DNA from: an uncultured Roseovarius sp.
GTDB lineage: Bacteria > Pseudomonadota > Alphaproteobacteria > Rhodobacterales > Rhodobacteraceae
Length of the DNA: 64,000 bases
Reading direction: 5' to 3'
NCBI RefSeq assembly: GCF_913057115.1
Contig: NZ_CAJXNN010000012.1
Coordinates: 23,030 to 87,029, forward strand
Below the pieces are notes generated by a model. That model did no database searches, was not told the DNA's origin, and saw only the letters and a list, made by a program, of their open reading frames with translations. The position numbers and the translations under genes were made by a program. Positions 17,664 to 27,130 of the stretch are shown in pieces (position 1 is the first letter of the stretch; the number at the start of each line of letters is the position of its first letter).

Positions 17664-18392
17664 TCAAACGCCGCGCTTGTTGCCCCAGAGCATGACATGC
17701 AACTGCGGAAGAACGCGCGCCTCGTACCATTTATCTTCCATCACCCGGTCGACCAGCCAGAGCATGCGGGCATCGACGCCCTCTTGATCCACTTGGGCGG
17801 TGTCATCCTCGGGCGGGGGGGGGGTGTGATTGCCGGGTTGCAGATAGACGGGCAGATCGGGGTAGCGCGCGGCCACATCGCGCGCCCAGAGGTAGTCCAC
17901 CTCGTCAAAGATCACGATTTTCAGGACGGTTTCGGCCCCCTGCCCGGCCTTGATGCAGTCATCAAAGATGTCCCAATCCAACTGCATCTCGCTGGAGGGC
18001 GGTTTGGGGCTGAGCACCAGCATATCGAGGTCGGAAAACCAATCGCGCGCGACGCTGCCTTGGGTTTCCAGCGCGAAACGGTAGCCGCGCGTCTGGCCCA
18101 ACTCGATCAGTGGGCCGAAGGGTTGGATCGCCGGGTTGCCGCCCGAGAGCGTGACCATCAGGGGGGCGCCGCCTGAAAGCTGCGCCACCTCGGCCATCAC
18201 ATCCTCGGCCTGCATGGGTTTCCAAGTGGCGCGATAGGCGCTGTCCACGGCGTGCATGCTGTCGCACCAGCTACAGCGGTAGTCGCAGCCGCCGGTGCGC
18301 ACGAAGACCGTAGGCACGCCAATGAGGGCGCCCTCGCCCTGAATGGTCGGCCCGAAAATTTCCGAGACGCGAATGGTGGTGTCGTCGCTCAC
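17664..18392 (-). CDS. queE: 7-carboxy-7-deazaguanine synthase
   Basis: 242 residues, a radical-SAM enzyme that contracts 6-carboxytetrahydropterin to CDG. The cluster motif is C-x3-C-x2-C (CDYRCSWCD), preceded by [13 protein letters not shown], the family N-terminal signature. [10 protein letters not shown] is the SAM-binding GGE-like region, with N in place of the usual E. The GTG start overlaps the queD stop as GTGA, which settles it over upstream in-frame ATGs. Third gene of the que operon. Confidence 0.94.
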   Translation of the reverse strand: MSDDTTIRVSEIFGPTIQGEGALIGVPTVFVRTGGCDYRCSWCDSMHAVDSAYRATWKPMQAEDVMAEVAQLSGGAPLMVTLSGGNPAIQPFGPLIELGQTRGYRFALETQGSVARDWFSDLDMLVLSPKPPSSEMQLDWDIFDDCIKAGQGAETVLKIVIFDEVDYLWARDVAARYPDLPVYLQPGNHTPPPPEDDTAQVDQEGVDARMLWLVDRVMEDKWYEARVLPQLHVMLWGNKRGV

Positions 18393-18748
18393 GGCCTGTA
18401 TTCCGCCCATGTCTTGGGGGTTTCGCTGACCTTTACCGCACTGACCTCGGGCCATTTGGCGCGGCACCAGTCGAAGAAGTGCTTGGCCATGCATTCGGCG
18501 GTGACAATGTCATCGCCCAGTACATCGTTCAGGTGCCGGTGGTCCAATTCATCGTCGATGTAGCGTTTCAGGGGGGCGAGATCGAGGTAATCACGGACAA
18601 AACCGTGTTCGTTCAGGTCCTCGGCCCGCAGTTCCACCACCACGATGTAGTTATGGCCGTGCAGGCGGGCGCATTGGTGGTCTTCGGGCAGGCCAAAGAG
18701 TTGATGCGAGGCGGAAAAATGGAATTCCTTGGTGATCGTATACATCAT
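18389..18748 (-). CDS. queD: 6-carboxy-5,6,7,8-tetrahydropterin synthase
   Basis: 119 residues of the PTPS/QueD family, converting dihydroneopterin triphosphate to 6-carboxytetrahydropterin. Zinc histidines are in FSASHQL and LHGHNY, and the catalytic cysteine is in [11 protein letters not shown]. Two ATG codons in a row overlap the queC stop (ATGATG), so the start is at 18748 or 18745; both are coupled to queC. The gene ends within the GTG of queE. Confidence 0.94.
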   Translation of the reverse strand: MMYTITKEFHFSASHQLFGLPEDHQCARLHGHNYIVVVELRAEDLNEHGFVRDYLDLAPLKRYIDDELDHRHLNDVLGDDIVTAECMAKHFFDWCRAKWPEVSAVKVSETPKTWAEYRP

Positions 18749-19443
18749 GCGCCCTCCGTTCCGGTGGCTTGCCGCCAATAGTCAGGATCGGCGTAGCCTG
18801 TGGGGTCTTCGATGCCCGCGAGGTGAAACGCCTCGCGCCGTTCCACGCAGGTGCCGCAGCGCCCGCAGTGGAGCTCGCCGCCTTTGTAGCAGGACCATGT
18901 TTCGGCAAAGGGGGTGTTGTGCTTGGCCCCTTCGGTGACGATGTCGGCCTTGGAGATGGTGACGAAGGGCGTGTAAAGCTCCACCTCGCCCATCCCCTCA
19001 AGCGCCTTGTTTTCCATCGTCTGGAAGGCGTCGATAAAGCCGGGGCGGCAATCGGGATAGATAAAGTGATCGCCGCCATGAACGGCGGCGGCCACCGCAT
19101 CGGCCTTTTGCGCCGAGGCCATGCCGAAGGCGATGGCCAGCATGATGGCATTGCGGTTGGGAACCACGGTGACTTTCATGGTCTCTTCGGCGTAGTGGCC
19201 ATCGGGCACATCCAGATCGTCGGTGAGAGCCGAGCCGGAGAGCGCCGCACCGACATTGCGAATGTCGATGACGTGATGCGGCACGCCAAGCCGCGCGGCG
19301 CAGGCGGCGGCGGAGTCGAGTTCCTTGGCGTGGCGTTGGCCATAGTCAAAGGACACCAGCCCCACCAACTCGCGTTCAGAGGCGACCTTATGGGCAAGCG
19401 TGACGGAATCCAGCCCGCCCGAGCAGATGACAAGAGTTTTCAT
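18745..19443 (-). CDS. queC: 7-cyano-7-deazaguanine synthase
   Basis: 232 residues. QueC uses ATP and ammonia to turn CDG into preQ0. The PP-loop SGGLDS is at residues 8-13, and the zinc site is formed by the cysteines of WSCYKGGELHCGRCGTC near 185-201. It is the first gene of the operon. Its ribosome site AAGGA lies inside the 3' part of a preQ1-I riboswitch, so the end product should shut off its translation. Confidence 0.96.
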   Translation of the reverse strand: MKTLVICSGGLDSVTLAHKVASERELVGLVSFDYGQRHAKELDSAAACAARLGVPHHVIDIRNVGAALSGSALTDDLDVPDGHYAEETMKVTVVPNRNAIMLAIAFGMASAQKADAVAAAVHGGDHFIYPDCRPGFIDAFQTMENKALEGMGEVELYTPFVTISKADIVTEGAKHNTPFAETWSCYKGGELHCGRCGTCVERREAFHLAGIEDPTGYADPDYWRQATGTEGA

Positions 19444-19447
19444 TTTT

Positions 19448-19481
19448 TAGTCCTTGTTTTGAGCGGGTAGGCTGCGACCGC
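19448..19481 (-). promoter_or_regulatory. preQ1-I riboswitch, type II, overlapping the queC ribosome site
   Basis: Read on the minus strand, the leader has the P1 arms GCGG and CCGC around GTCGCAGCCTACC, then the A-rich strand TCAAAACAAGGA. GTCGCAG and AAAACAAGG match the Thermoanaerobacter tengcongensis type II aptamer closely. The AAGGA that pairs in the ligand-bound pseudoknot is also the Shine-Dalgarno sequence, 7 nt before the queC ATG, so control should be at translation initiation. Confidence 0.9.
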
Positions 19482-19564
19482 ATGGGGCGCATCTAGTGGG
19501 TTTGGCAAGTTTTGGCAAGCGCCGGGCCTTTGCATATGCAGCATTTAGCGGGCATAAGACGGGC

Positions 19565-20107
19565 ATGGAGATGACCGCGCTTGCCTTTGATCATGCCCCG
19601 GTGGGCCTTGCCGTGTTGGAAAAGCGGATCATCCAGCATGTGAACCTGCAATTCGCTGCGATCTTTGGCGACAACCCGGCGGATTATGCCGGTGTTCCTC
19701 TGGCGCGCTACTATCCGTCGATCGAGGACTACAGCCGGATTGGCGAGCGCGCCCTTGCCGCTATGCGCGACACCGGGCGCTATTCGGATGAGCGGGTGAT
19801 GAAGCGGCGGGACGGGGAGCTTTTTTGGTGCCGGGTGCGGGGGCAATCCCTGACCCCGGATGACCCGTTTCGGCGCGGCATCTGGTCCTTTGCGGACCTG
19901 TCTGAAGAACGCCCCCTCGTAGAGTTGACGCAGCGCGAGCGCGAGGTGGCCATTCTCACTTGTCGGGGCCTGACCTCGAAGGAGATCGGCCTTGAACTGG
20001 AGTTGAGTTATCGCACAGTCGAGGTGTACCGTGCGCGGTTGCTGGAGAAGTTCGGGGCCCGGAAACTGGCGGAACTGGTGGCAAAATTATCCGGTATGCC
20101 GCTATAA
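19565..20107 (+). CDS. PAS-LuxR family transcriptional regulator
   Basis: 180 residues: an N-terminal PAS fold (about 5-110, with HAPVGLAVLEKRIIQHVN and RRDGELFWCRVRG as typical PAS strands) and a C-terminal LuxR/GerE helix-turn-helix (about 120-178, LTQREREVAILTCRGLTSKEIG ... SYRTVEVYRARLLEKFGA). There is no acyl-homoserine-lactone domain and no receiver. Ligand is unknown. It diverges from queC and stands 171 bp upstream of accB on the same strand; a link with fatty-acid synthesis is possible but not shown. The start at 19565 gives a natural PAS N-terminus; ATG at 19571 is an alternative. Confidence 0.85.
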   Translation: MEMTALAFDHAPVGLAVLEKRIIQHVNLQFAAIFGDNPADYAGVPLARYYPSIEDYSRIGERALAAMRDTGRYSDERVMKRRDGELFWCRVRGQSLTPDDPFRRGIWSFADLSEERPLVELTQREREVAILTCRGLTSKEIGLELELSYRTVEVYRARLLEKFGARKLAELVAKLSGMPL

Positions 20108-20278
20108 AAGCGGACGTTGCGTAACCTTTTTTGAAATTCCCCCTCGCAATCCGCTGAATATTGCCTCATTTTGCAGGACGATTGCCCACTTTTCTATGGC
20201 AAACGCTTGCCCTATAAGCGGCCAAAATCATGAACGCGGCAGACGTGCCAAGAACTGCCGCAACGGTCGAGGAACCCG

Positions 20279-20773
20279 ATGCCGAACAAACCCCATGACT
20301 CCGATGTCGCCTTCATCAAGGCTCTTGCCGAAGTGCTCAACGACAACGAACTGACCGAACTTGCGGTCAAACGGGATTATGGCGAGAATGACTCGCTCAA
20401 CGTCAAGGTAAGCCGCCGTCAGGAAGTTGTGGCCCAAGTCAGCGCCCCTGCCCCGGCAGCCGCCCCGGCCGCCCCCGCCGCCGCAGCGGCCCCGGCAGCC
20501 GCCGCCGACAGCGCGCCCGCCGAAGACCCCGCAAGCCACCCCGGCGCCGTCACCTCTCCGATGGTGGGGACTGTATACATGCAGGCCGAACCCGGCGCGC
20601 CGTCCTTCGTGAGTGTGGGCGACAAGGTGGCCGAAGGCGATACCCTGCTGATCGTCGAAGCCATGAAGACCATGAACCACATCCCCGCCCCGCGCGGCGG
20701 AACGGTGAAACGTATTCTGGTCGAAGATGGTGCCGCCGTGGAATATGGCGCGCCACTTATGATCATCGAGTAA
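20279..20773 (+). CDS. accB: Biotin carboxyl carrier protein of acetyl-CoA carboxylase
   Basis: 164 residues: N-terminal BCCP domain, an Ala/Pro linker (about 52-85) and the biotinyl domain with the target lysine Lys130 in VEAMKTM. It shuttles carboxybiotin between AccC and the carboxyltransferase in malonyl-CoA formation. The ATG follows GAGGA by five bases. accC begins 10 bp later, the standard pair. Confidence 0.97.
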   Translation: MPNKPHDSDVAFIKALAEVLNDNELTELAVKRDYGENDSLNVKVSRRQEVVAQVSAPAPAAAPAAPAAAAAPAAAADSAPAEDPASHPGAVTSPMVGTVYMQAEPGAPSFVSVGDKVAEGDTLLIVEAMKTMNHIPAPRGGTVKRILVEDGAAVEYGAPLMIIE

Positions 20774-20783
20774 GGATCACCGC

Positions 20784-22133
20784 ATGTTCGACAAGATCCT
20801 CGTCGCCAACCGTGGTGAGATTGCCCTGCGCGTCATTCGCGCGGCCCGTGAGATGGGTATTCAGAGCGTCGCGGTGCATTCAACCGCTGACGCCGACGCC
20901 ATGCATGTGCGCATGGCCGATGAATCGGTCTGTATCGGCCCGCCGCCGGGCACCGACAGCTACCTGTCGATCCCGGCGATCATCGCCGCCTGCGAGGTGA
21001 CGGGTGCGCAGGCCATTCACCCCGGCTATGGCTTTTTGTCGGAGAACGCGAATTTCGTGCAGATCGTCGAGGACCACGATCTGACCTTCATCGGCCCCAC
21101 CGCAGAGCATATTCGGGTCATGGGCGACAAGATCACCGCCAAGGACACGATGAAGAACCTAGGCGTGCCTTGTGTGCCCGGTTCGGACGGTGGTGTGGCC
21201 TCGCTCGACGAGGCCAAGAAGCTGGGCGAAGAGATCGGTTACCCGGTGATTATCAAGGCCACCGCTGGCGGTGGCGGACGTGGGATGAAAGTGGCACAAA
21301 ACGCCGCGGACATGGAACACGCCTTCATGACGGCCCGGTCAGAGGGCAAGGCCGCTTTTGGCAATGATGAAGTCTATATCGAAAAATACCTTACCACCCC
21401 ACGCCACATCGAAATTCAGGTTTTTGGCGACGGCAAGGGTAAGGCTGTGCATCTAGGTGAGCGGGATTGCTCACTTCAGCGCCGTCACCAGAAGGTTTTC
21501 GAGGAGGCCCCTGGCCCCTGCATTACCGAAGAAGAGAGGGCGCGCATCGGCAAGATCTGCGCCGATGCGGTGGCGACCATCAACTATGCCGGCGCAGGCA
21601 CGATCGAATTCCTGTATGAAAATGGCGAGTTCTATTTCATCGAGATGAACACCCGCTTGCAGGTCGAGCACCCGGTCACCGAGGCGATCTTTGGCGTTGA
21701 TCTGGTCCAAGAGCAAATCCGCGTTGCCGAGGGGCATCCGATGTCCTTTACGCAAGAGGACCTACAGATCAACGGGCACGCTATCGAAGTGCGTATCAAC
21801 GCCGAAAAACTGCCCGAGTTTTCGCCGCGCCCTGGCACAATCACGCAGTTCCATGCGCCCGGCGGCCTTGGCGTGCGGATGGATTCAGCACTTTACGACG
21901 GCTACAGTATTCCGCCCTACTACGACTCCCTGATTGGCAAGCTGATCGTGCATGGAAAAGACCGCCAAGGCGCCCTGACCCGGCTTAGCCGGGCGTTGGG
22001 AGAATTGATCGTGGATGGTGTCGATACGACGGTGCCGCTTTTCCACGCGCTCTTGCAGGAAGAGGATATCCTGACAGGGAACTACAACATCCATTGGCTG
22101 GAACACTGGCTGGAGACCAACCTGCAGGATTGA
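20784..22133 (+). CDS. accC: Biotin carboxylase subunit of acetyl-CoA carboxylase
   Basis: 449 residues, the standard AccC length. ATP-grasp fold with the glycine-rich lid [12 protein letters not shown], metal/ATP residues in [16 protein letters not shown], and the bicarbonate-site [11 protein letters not shown] region. It carboxylates biotin on AccB. Start ATG lies after AAGGATCACC. No anomalies. Confidence 0.98.
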   Translation: MFDKILVANRGEIALRVIRAAREMGIQSVAVHSTADADAMHVRMADESVCIGPPPGTDSYLSIPAIIAACEVTGAQAIHPGYGFLSENANFVQIVEDHDLTFIGPTAEHIRVMGDKITAKDTMKNLGVPCVPGSDGGVASLDEAKKLGEEIGYPVIIKATAGGGGRGMKVAQNAADMEHAFMTARSEGKAAFGNDEVYIEKYLTTPRHIEIQVFGDGKGKAVHLGERDCSLQRRHQKVFEEAPGPCITEEERARIGKICADAVATINYAGAGTIEFLYENGEFYFIEMNTRLQVEHPVTEAIFGVDLVQEQIRVAEGHPMSFTQEDLQINGHAIEVRINAEKLPEFSPRPGTITQFHAPGGLGVRMDSALYDGYSIPPYYDSLIGKLIVHGKDRQGALTRLSRALGELIVDGVDTTVPLFHALLQEEDILTGNYNIHWLEHWLETNLQD

Positions 22134-22184
22134 GCGGGCGTTGGGCGTTGGCCCGCTTTCGTGGACCAACGATCGAAGACTGTC

Positions 22185-22865
22185 TTACGTCGGCATCAAG
22201 GTAAGGCTTTGACGACGTTGTGGGCCGGATTGATAGTAATCCGACAGCCCCAAGCGGTCTTCCTCGGGGAGGCGAGACCAATCTATCCAATCCATTTCGA
22301 ATCCCGTGTCGCGCGCCGCCTTGGCAATAGCCCCTCGGCTAGGAATGAGCCTTGGGTTCACGTAACTCTCGGGTACGGGGCCACGGTGATTTTCCATGAC
22401 GAAAACCGCATCGTCGGTCATTGCGAATAGTCCGTCGATCACGACGAGCCTTGGCTTCACGGCCCTGATCGCGTGCAGGAGTGCATGCAGGTTGCCAAGC
22501 CTGTCAATCACATCAAAAAGCACCACGATGTCATATGTGCGGCCCGCTTCGGCATCCGTGGCCAAGGCTTCGATCGGGTTCGCCTCGCGCATTTCTATGC
22601 GTTCCCCCAGGCCGATTTCGGGAAGCTGAAGAAACCGTGACACCATATCATTGCTTTCTTCGACGCCGACCACATGCAAAGCGCCAGCCGCGGCAAAGGT
22701 ATAGCACCACCGCCCATCTTCGGCCCCCAAAAGAAGGACGGTCGAATCCGCAATTACATGCCGAAAACCATCCACCAAAATCGCATGGCGGGCCTGAATA
22801 CGGTTGGCCATCAAATTGACGTCGCTGTCCAGAAACCCGGCCGGTATATGCTGATGATAAGACAT
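22185..22865 (-). CDS. Class I SAM-dependent methyltransferase-like protein
   Basis: 226 residues with a Rossmann methyltransferase pattern: motif I VLLLGAEDGRWCYTFAAAG, acidic strand-2 end VVGVEES, and motif IV YDIVVLFDVIDRLGNL. The glycine loop (LGAEDGRW) is looser than the usual GxGxG but resembles DUF1698/CmoB-like proteins in which a DxGxxxG loop binds SAM. The end of the protein is rich in Gln/Ser. Substrate unknown. It converges with accC and diverges from aat with a 93-bp gap. Confidence 0.65.
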   Translation of the reverse strand: MSYHQHIPAGFLDSDVNLMANRIQARHAILVDGFRHVIADSTVLLLGAEDGRWCYTFAAAGALHVVGVEESNDMVSRFLQLPEIGLGERIEMREANPIEALATDAEAGRTYDIVVLFDVIDRLGNLHALLHAIRAVKPRLVVIDGLFAMTDDAVFVMENHRGPVPESYVNPRLIPSRGAIAKAARDTGFEMDWIDWSRLPEEDRLGLSDYYQSGPQRRQSLTLMPT

Positions 22866-22958
22866 TGGATGATCCTTTCGTCGCCCCGCCCTTGCAGGTC
22901 TACTCCGGGTGCCGATACTGAAAGGTTAAGCGACCATGGGATTATACCTCGAATTGTG

Positions 22959-23609
22959 ATGACCAAAGATGAACCGATCTTGACGCCCGAGCTTTTGCTG
23001 CGGGCCTACGCCGCGGGGATATTTCCGATGTCGGAGCATCGCGATGATCCCGAGGTATTCTGGGTTGATCCACGGCGGCGTGGGATTCTTCCCCTCAAGG
23101 AGTTTCACATTTCTCGCTCGCTTGCGCGGCGTATGCGGCGAGGCGCATACCGGGTGACTTTGAATGCCGATTTCGAAGCGGTTCTTGAGGCCTGCGCCGA
23201 CCGCGACGAAACCTGGATCAACGCGGAAATCCGGCAGCTTTACACGGCATTGCACAGATTGGGCCACGCGCATTCCCTTGAAATATGGGAGGGACAAGAC
23301 CTTGCCGGTGGCGTTTACGGAGTCAGCCTTGGCCGCGCGTTTTTTGGTGAAAGCATGGTATCGCCGCGATCCGATGGCTCAAAACGCGCGCTTGCGCATT
23401 TGACGGATCACCTTGATCGTTGTGGCTTCACGCTTTTTGATACGCAGTTCATTACGCCGCATCTGTCCAGTCTGGGGGCGATTGAAATCAGCAGGGCAGA
23501 GTATCACAGCCGCCTTCACGAGGCACTGCAAGGCGATGCCGACATACATGGCCTGCCGCTTTGCGAGGACCCTTATTCGGTCGTACAGCGCAGAACCCAG
23601 ACGTCATAA
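22959..23609 (+). CDS. aat: Leucyl/phenylalanyl-tRNA-protein transferase
   Basis: 216 residues. It moves Leu or Phe from tRNA to the N-terminus of proteins with basic N-terminal residues, marking them for ClpS-ClpAP. Family blocks AYAAGIFPMSE, FWVDPRRRGILPL, TWINAEIRQLYTALHRLGHAHSLE and GRAFFGESM are intact. No strong ribosome site precedes the ATG; an in-frame GTG is directly before it. The 3' end overlaps the convergent DUF2155 gene by 37 bp. Confidence 0.95.
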   Translation: MTKDEPILTPELLLRAYAAGIFPMSEHRDDPEVFWVDPRRRGILPLKEFHISRSLARRMRRGAYRVTLNADFEAVLEACADRDETWINAEIRQLYTALHRLGHAHSLEIWEGQDLAGGVYGVSLGRAFFGESMVSPRSDGSKRALAHLTDHLDRCGFTLFDTQFITPHLSSLGAIEISRAEYHSRLHEALQGDADIHGLPLCEDPYSVVQRRTQTS

Positions 23610-23932
23610 CGCGGGTACTCCATCGCGTTCAGAGCGGGGGATGATCCGATCATCCAGCCTTGGAAAACGGGTTGCTCGCGGCCTTCCTCGGAAATCGCGA
23701 CAAAGGCGAAGGCATCTGCGGCGGGGTCGCCCTGTGGGAAGCGGCATTCGCCCAATCGCACGGTCAACCGGCCCAGTGCGGCGCTTTCGCCGTTTTTCAA
23801 TCGCAGGTCCACGACATCACCGCTAACCTTGTCCAGACCGCGCAGGACGGCCCCTGTGCCCAAATCCACGGCTTCTTGCGCAACAGCAGCACCGGAAAGC
23901 GCAAGTGTCAGGGCAAGGGCTGGGCGGATCAT
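23573..23932 (-). CDS. DUF2155 secreted protein
   Basis: 119 residues with a Sec signal peptide (MIRPALALTLALSGAAVAQE, cleavage after AVA) and a mature beta-rich domain typical of DUF2155: LRGLDKVSGDVVDLRLKNGE, then LTVRLGECRFP and VFQGWMIGSSPALNAMEYPRYDVWVLRC, with paired cysteines. Function unknown; probably periplasmic. Start overlaps the MlaD-type gene stop as ATGA, so the two are coupled. This gene set next to aat and the complex I subunit is conserved in many Alphaproteobacteria. Confidence 0.85.
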   Translation of the reverse strand: MIRPALALTLALSGAAVAQEAVDLGTGAVLRGLDKVSGDVVDLRLKNGESAALGRLTVRLGECRFPQGDPAADAFAFVAISEEGREQPVFQGWMIGSSPALNAMEYPRYDVWVLRCTTE

Positions 23933-24384
23933 TCCCCGTTGTCCTCGTCGCCTGCCACGAATTTCATCAGCAAGGAGACAAGACTGACCGAGCCTTGGGT
24001 AAACTCGATCTCGTCGCCGGGTTCAAAATAGAACGGCGAACCGCCGGGAAGAATCTCGACGTAGTTACCCCCAAGCAGGCCCTCGGAACTGACCGCCACG
24101 GCACTGTCATCGGGGACTTCGATACCTTCCTGCACGGTGAAAACCGTGCTGGCGCGATAGGTTGTGGGGTCAAGCTCGATGCCGGTCACACGGCCCACCT
24201 TGACACCCGCCATGCGTACATCCGTGCCAAGGTCCACGCCATCGGCGCTACGGAAGCTGGCTGCAAGTTCGTACTCGCTCTGGCCACCGGATAGGCCCGT
24301 GGCCTGCCCGGCATAGACAAGAAACCCAATCGCCACGGCAAGAACAGCGCCGCCAACGAGTACTTCGGTGGTGTTTTCAGACAT
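23929..24384 (-). CDS. MlaD/MCE-domain phospholipid-transport protein
   Basis: 151 residues: a single N-terminal membrane helix (about 7-25) and one MCE domain (YELAASFRSADGVDLGTDVRMAGVKVGRVTGIEL), ending with SEGLLGGNYVEI. This is the periplasmic lipid-carrying subunit of the Mla ABC system that keeps outer-membrane lipid asymmetry. The MlaE/F/B/C partners are not in the window. It lies between the NDUFA12 gene and DUF2155 on the same strand. Confidence 0.9.
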   Translation of the reverse strand: MSENTTEVLVGGAVLAVAIGFLVYAGQATGLSGGQSEYELAASFRSADGVDLGTDVRMAGVKVGRVTGIELDPTTYRASTVFTVQEGIEVPDDSAVAVSSEGLLGGNYVEILPGGSPFYFEPGDEIEFTQGSVSLVSLLMKFVAGDEDNGE

Positions 24385-24396
24385 GAGCGTGCCGCC

Positions 24397-24780
24397 TTAT
24401 TCCGGGGTCCAAGCCTCGTAATCCCGACGCTCGACAGGTTCAGGGCGCCGGATCGACCCGGCCGGAGCATAGGCCAAGGCCGTTCCCGTCAGGTTTTCTT
24501 CATGCGGCTTTTCCCAAGCCTTGTGATCAAGTGGGCGATCGGTTGGCGGTTCGTCGAAGGTATGGTGCAACCAGCCGTGCCAATCAGGGCTTACGCGGCT
24601 GGCCTCGGCTTCGCCATTGAAAATCACCCACCGGCGCTTGTTCTCGTGATCGCGGTAGAAGGTATTGCCTTGCTCATCTTCGCCCACCTTGACGCCCTTG
24701 CGCCATGTGTAAAGCTGGGTGTTGAGCGTCTGCCCGTTCCACCATGTCACGGCGCGCAGAAGAGTGTTGAGAATACCCAT
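24397..24780 (-). CDS. NDUFA12-type subunit of NADH:ubiquinone oxidoreductase
   Basis: 127 residues related to the mitochondrial 17.2 kDa/B17.2 subunit. The family core [36 protein letters not shown] is complete, and the C-terminal tail is rich in Pro and Glu. It is a supernumerary complex I subunit kept in Alphaproteobacteria, acting at the peripheral arm. The ATG follows CAGGAG. It is separate from the nuo operon, as usual. Confidence 0.92.
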   Translation of the reverse strand: MGILNTLLRAVTWWNGQTLNTQLYTWRKGVKVGEDEQGNTFYRDHENKRRWVIFNGEAEASRVSPDWHGWLHHTFDEPPTDRPLDHKAWEKPHEENLTGTALAYAPAGSIRRPEPVERRDYEAWTPE

Positions 24781-24860
24781 GATAGACTCCTGATATCTTG
24801 GTGCCTTGTATGGCGAATTGCCGGGGTAAAGTCCAGTGCCGCTCCCTTGGCTATATGGCA

Positions 24861-24895
24861 AAAGAAAAGCCCCGCCTGAAGATCGCGGGGCTTTC
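24861..24895 (-). terminator. Rho-independent terminator after clpX
   Basis: A 10-bp stem (AAAGCCCCGC 24866-24875 with 24885-24894) and a 9-nt loop, followed on the minus strand by TTTTCTTTT. It lies 24 bp past the clpX stop. Confidence 0.9.
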
Positions 24896-24918
24896 AAACC
24901 AACCAAACATTGGCCTCA

Positions 24919-26181
24919 CTATCCAGCGCTTGCGCCTTCCTTCTTCTGATCGGCATAGATCATCAAAGGTGCGGCGTCGGAGGTGACGGCCTCTTCGTTC
25001 ACGACCACCTCTTCGACACCTTCCATGCCCGGCAAGTCGAACATGGTATTCAACAGGATATCTTCGAGAATCGACCGCAGGCCACGGGCCCCGGTTTTGC
25101 GTTCGATCGCGCGTTTGGCAATGGCCTTGAGCGCATCGTCGGTGAAGGTCAGTTGCGCATCTTCCAGTTCGAACAGACGCTGGTATTGCTTGACCAAAGC
25201 GTTCTTCGGCTCGGTCAGGATGGTGACCAAGGCGTCGTCGTCCAGGTCTTCCAGCGTTGCGATCACGGGCAGACGGCCGACGAACTCCGGAATCAAACCG
25301 AATTTCAGCAAATCCTCGGGTTCGAGATCGGTAAAGATTTCGCCGATGCCACGTTCGTCCACATCGCGCACATCTGCGCCAAAGCCCATGGCACTGCCTT
25401 TGCCGCGCTGTGCGATGATCTTGTCGAGCCCTGCAAAGGCCCCGCCGCAGATAAACAGGATGTTCGTCGTGTCCACCTGCAGGAATTCTTGTTGAGGATG
25501 TTTGCGCCCGCCCTGTGGAGGCACAGCGGCGACGGTGCCTTCCATCAGCTTCAGAAGCGCCTGCTGCACCCCTTCGCCGGACACGTCGCGGGTGATAGAC
25601 GGATTTTCGGATTTGCGGGTTATCTTGTCGACCTCGTCGATATAGACGATGCCGCGTTGCGCGCGTTCGACATTGTATTCGCTGGCCTGAAGCAGTTTCA
25701 GGATGATGTTCTCCACGTCCTCACCCACATAGCCCGCTTCGGTCAGCGTGGTCGCGTCGGCCATGGTGAAGGGCACGTCCAGAATACGAGCCAGAGTTTG
25801 GGCGAGCAGGGTCTTGCCGCACCCCGTCGGACCGATGAGCAGAATATTGGACTTTTGCAGCTCAATATCGCTTTTCCCGGAATGGTTCAGCCGTTTGTAG
25901 TGGTTGTGAACAGCGACGGATAATACCCGTTTTGCCATGGCCTGACCGATCACATAGTCATCCAGCACTTGGCAGATTTCCTGCGGGGTGGGCACGCCTT
26001 CGCTGGATTTCAGGCCAGCGCTTTTGGTTTCCTCGCGGATGATATCCATGCACAGTTCAACGCATTCATCACAGATGAACACGGTTGGCCCGGCAATCAG
26101 TTTGCGCACCTCGTGCTGGCTTTTCCCGCAAAAGCTGCAATAGAGCGTGTTCTTGCTGTCACCGCCAGAGTTGTTCGCCAT
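24919..26181 (-). CDS. clpX: ATP-dependent Clp protease ATP-binding subunit ClpX
   Basis: 420 residues. N-terminal zinc-binding domain with four cysteines ([10 protein letters not shown] ... [10 protein letters not shown]), Walker A GPTGCGKT, Walker [11 protein letters not shown], the pore loop GYVGED, the ClpP-binding loop IGF-type region near [10 protein letters not shown], and sensor residues in [12 protein letters not shown]. It unfolds tagged substrates and feeds them to ClpP. It lies 145 bp after clpP on the same strand. Confidence 0.98.
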   Translation of the reverse strand: MANNSGGDSKNTLYCSFCGKSQHEVRKLIAGPTVFICDECVELCMDIIREETKSAGLKSSEGVPTPQEICQVLDDYVIGQAMAKRVLSVAVHNHYKRLNHSGKSDIELQKSNILLIGPTGCGKTLLAQTLARILDVPFTMADATTLTEAGYVGEDVENIILKLLQASEYNVERAQRGIVYIDEVDKITRKSENPSITRDVSGEGVQQALLKLMEGTVAAVPPQGGRKHPQQEFLQVDTTNILFICGGAFAGLDKIIAQRGKGSAMGFGADVRDVDERGIGEIFTDLEPEDLLKFGLIPEFVGRLPVIATLEDLDDDALVTILTEPKNALVKQYQRLFELEDAQLTFTDDALKAIAKRAIERKTGARGLRSILEDILLNTMFDLPGMEGVEEVVVNEEAVTSDAAPLMIYADQKKEGASAG

Positions 26182-26285
26182 AACGTACCTTTCGGGCTGT
26201 AGGCCCCGGTTTAGCGGGCGCTTGCGCGCCGCGTGGTCTTCGTCTTCATCAGGCCAGCTTAAGACAGGCGCAGCACCACCACAAT

Positions 26286-26316
26286 GTCAAAAATCACCGC
26301 GCCCCGCGGGGCGCGG
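26286..26316 (-). terminator. Palindrome with T-run after clpP
   Basis: A 20-bp perfect GC palindrome (26297-26316, core CGCCCCGCGGGGCG) followed on the minus strand by GTGATTTTTG. It may reduce read-through from clpP into clpX; the T-run is interrupted, so termination is probably partial. Confidence 0.55.
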
Positions 26317-26326
26317 CAGGCCTTTG

Positions 26327-26965
26327 TTAACTATCGTCGCCGTCGCCCTCTGCCTTGGCGCGATTCTCGACGATTTCGTCGATGAGGCCCCATTTCTTGG
26401 CCTCTTCCGGTGACATGAAGTTGTCCCGCTCAAGCGCATCCTCAACTTTCTTCAGCGTCTGCCCCGTGTGCTTCACGTAAATTTCATTGAGCCGCTTCTT
26501 GAGCTTCATGGTTTCTTCGGCGTGGATCATGATGTCGGTGGCCTGCCCTTGGTAGCCGCCAGACGGTTGGTGAACCATGATTCGGCTGTTGGGCAGCGAG
26601 AAACGCATGCCTTCGGCTCCAGCGGTCAGCAGGAGCGACCCCATGGAGGCCGCTTGCCCGATGACCAGCGTGCTGACCTTGGGTTTGATGTATTGCATCG
26701 TGTCGTAGATCGACAGGCCCGAGGTCACGACGCCGCCGGGGCTGTTGATATACATGGAGATTTCCTTTTTCGGGTTCTCCGCCTCCAGGTGCAGCAGCTG
26801 CGCCACGATCAGGCTGGACATGCCGTCGTGGACAGGGCCGTTGACGAAAATGATCCGCTCCTTGAGCAGGCGCGAGAAGATGTCGTAGGCACGCTCGCCG
26901 CGGCTGGTTTGTTCAACCACCATTGGGACGAGGGTATTCATGTAGGTCTCGAATGGGTCTGTCAT
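26327..26965 (-). CDS. clpP: ATP-dependent Clp protease proteolytic subunit
   Basis: 212 residues. Catalytic Ser in [14 protein letters not shown], His in [10 protein letters not shown], and the Asp about 50 residues later; the oxyanion/handle segment is intact. The tail KAEGDGDDS is acidic. ClpP forms the proteolytic chamber used by ClpX. First gene of clpP-clpX. Confidence 0.98.
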   Translation of the reverse strand: MTDPFETYMNTLVPMVVEQTSRGERAYDIFSRLLKERIIFVNGPVHDGMSSLIVAQLLHLEAENPKKEISMYINSPGGVVTSGLSIYDTMQYIKPKVSTLVIGQAASMGSLLLTAGAEGMRFSLPNSRIMVHQPSGGYQGQATDIMIHAEETMKLKKRLNEIYVKHTGQTLKKVEDALERDNFMSPEEAKKWGLIDEIVENRAKAEGDGDDS

Positions 26966-27130
26966 ATTCCGCCTGCCTGTGGGTGTGGAGGGAGTTTAGA
27001 GATCATGTGCTAACGGAGTCTTAGTGTCGTGCAGGGGTAGCTGCAAGGGGCGCGGAAACTGTTTTGCATGGCATCTTGATCTCTCGATGGCCCGCTCTAG
27101 CTGGAATGCCCTCGCAAGGCGGGTTGAAAG

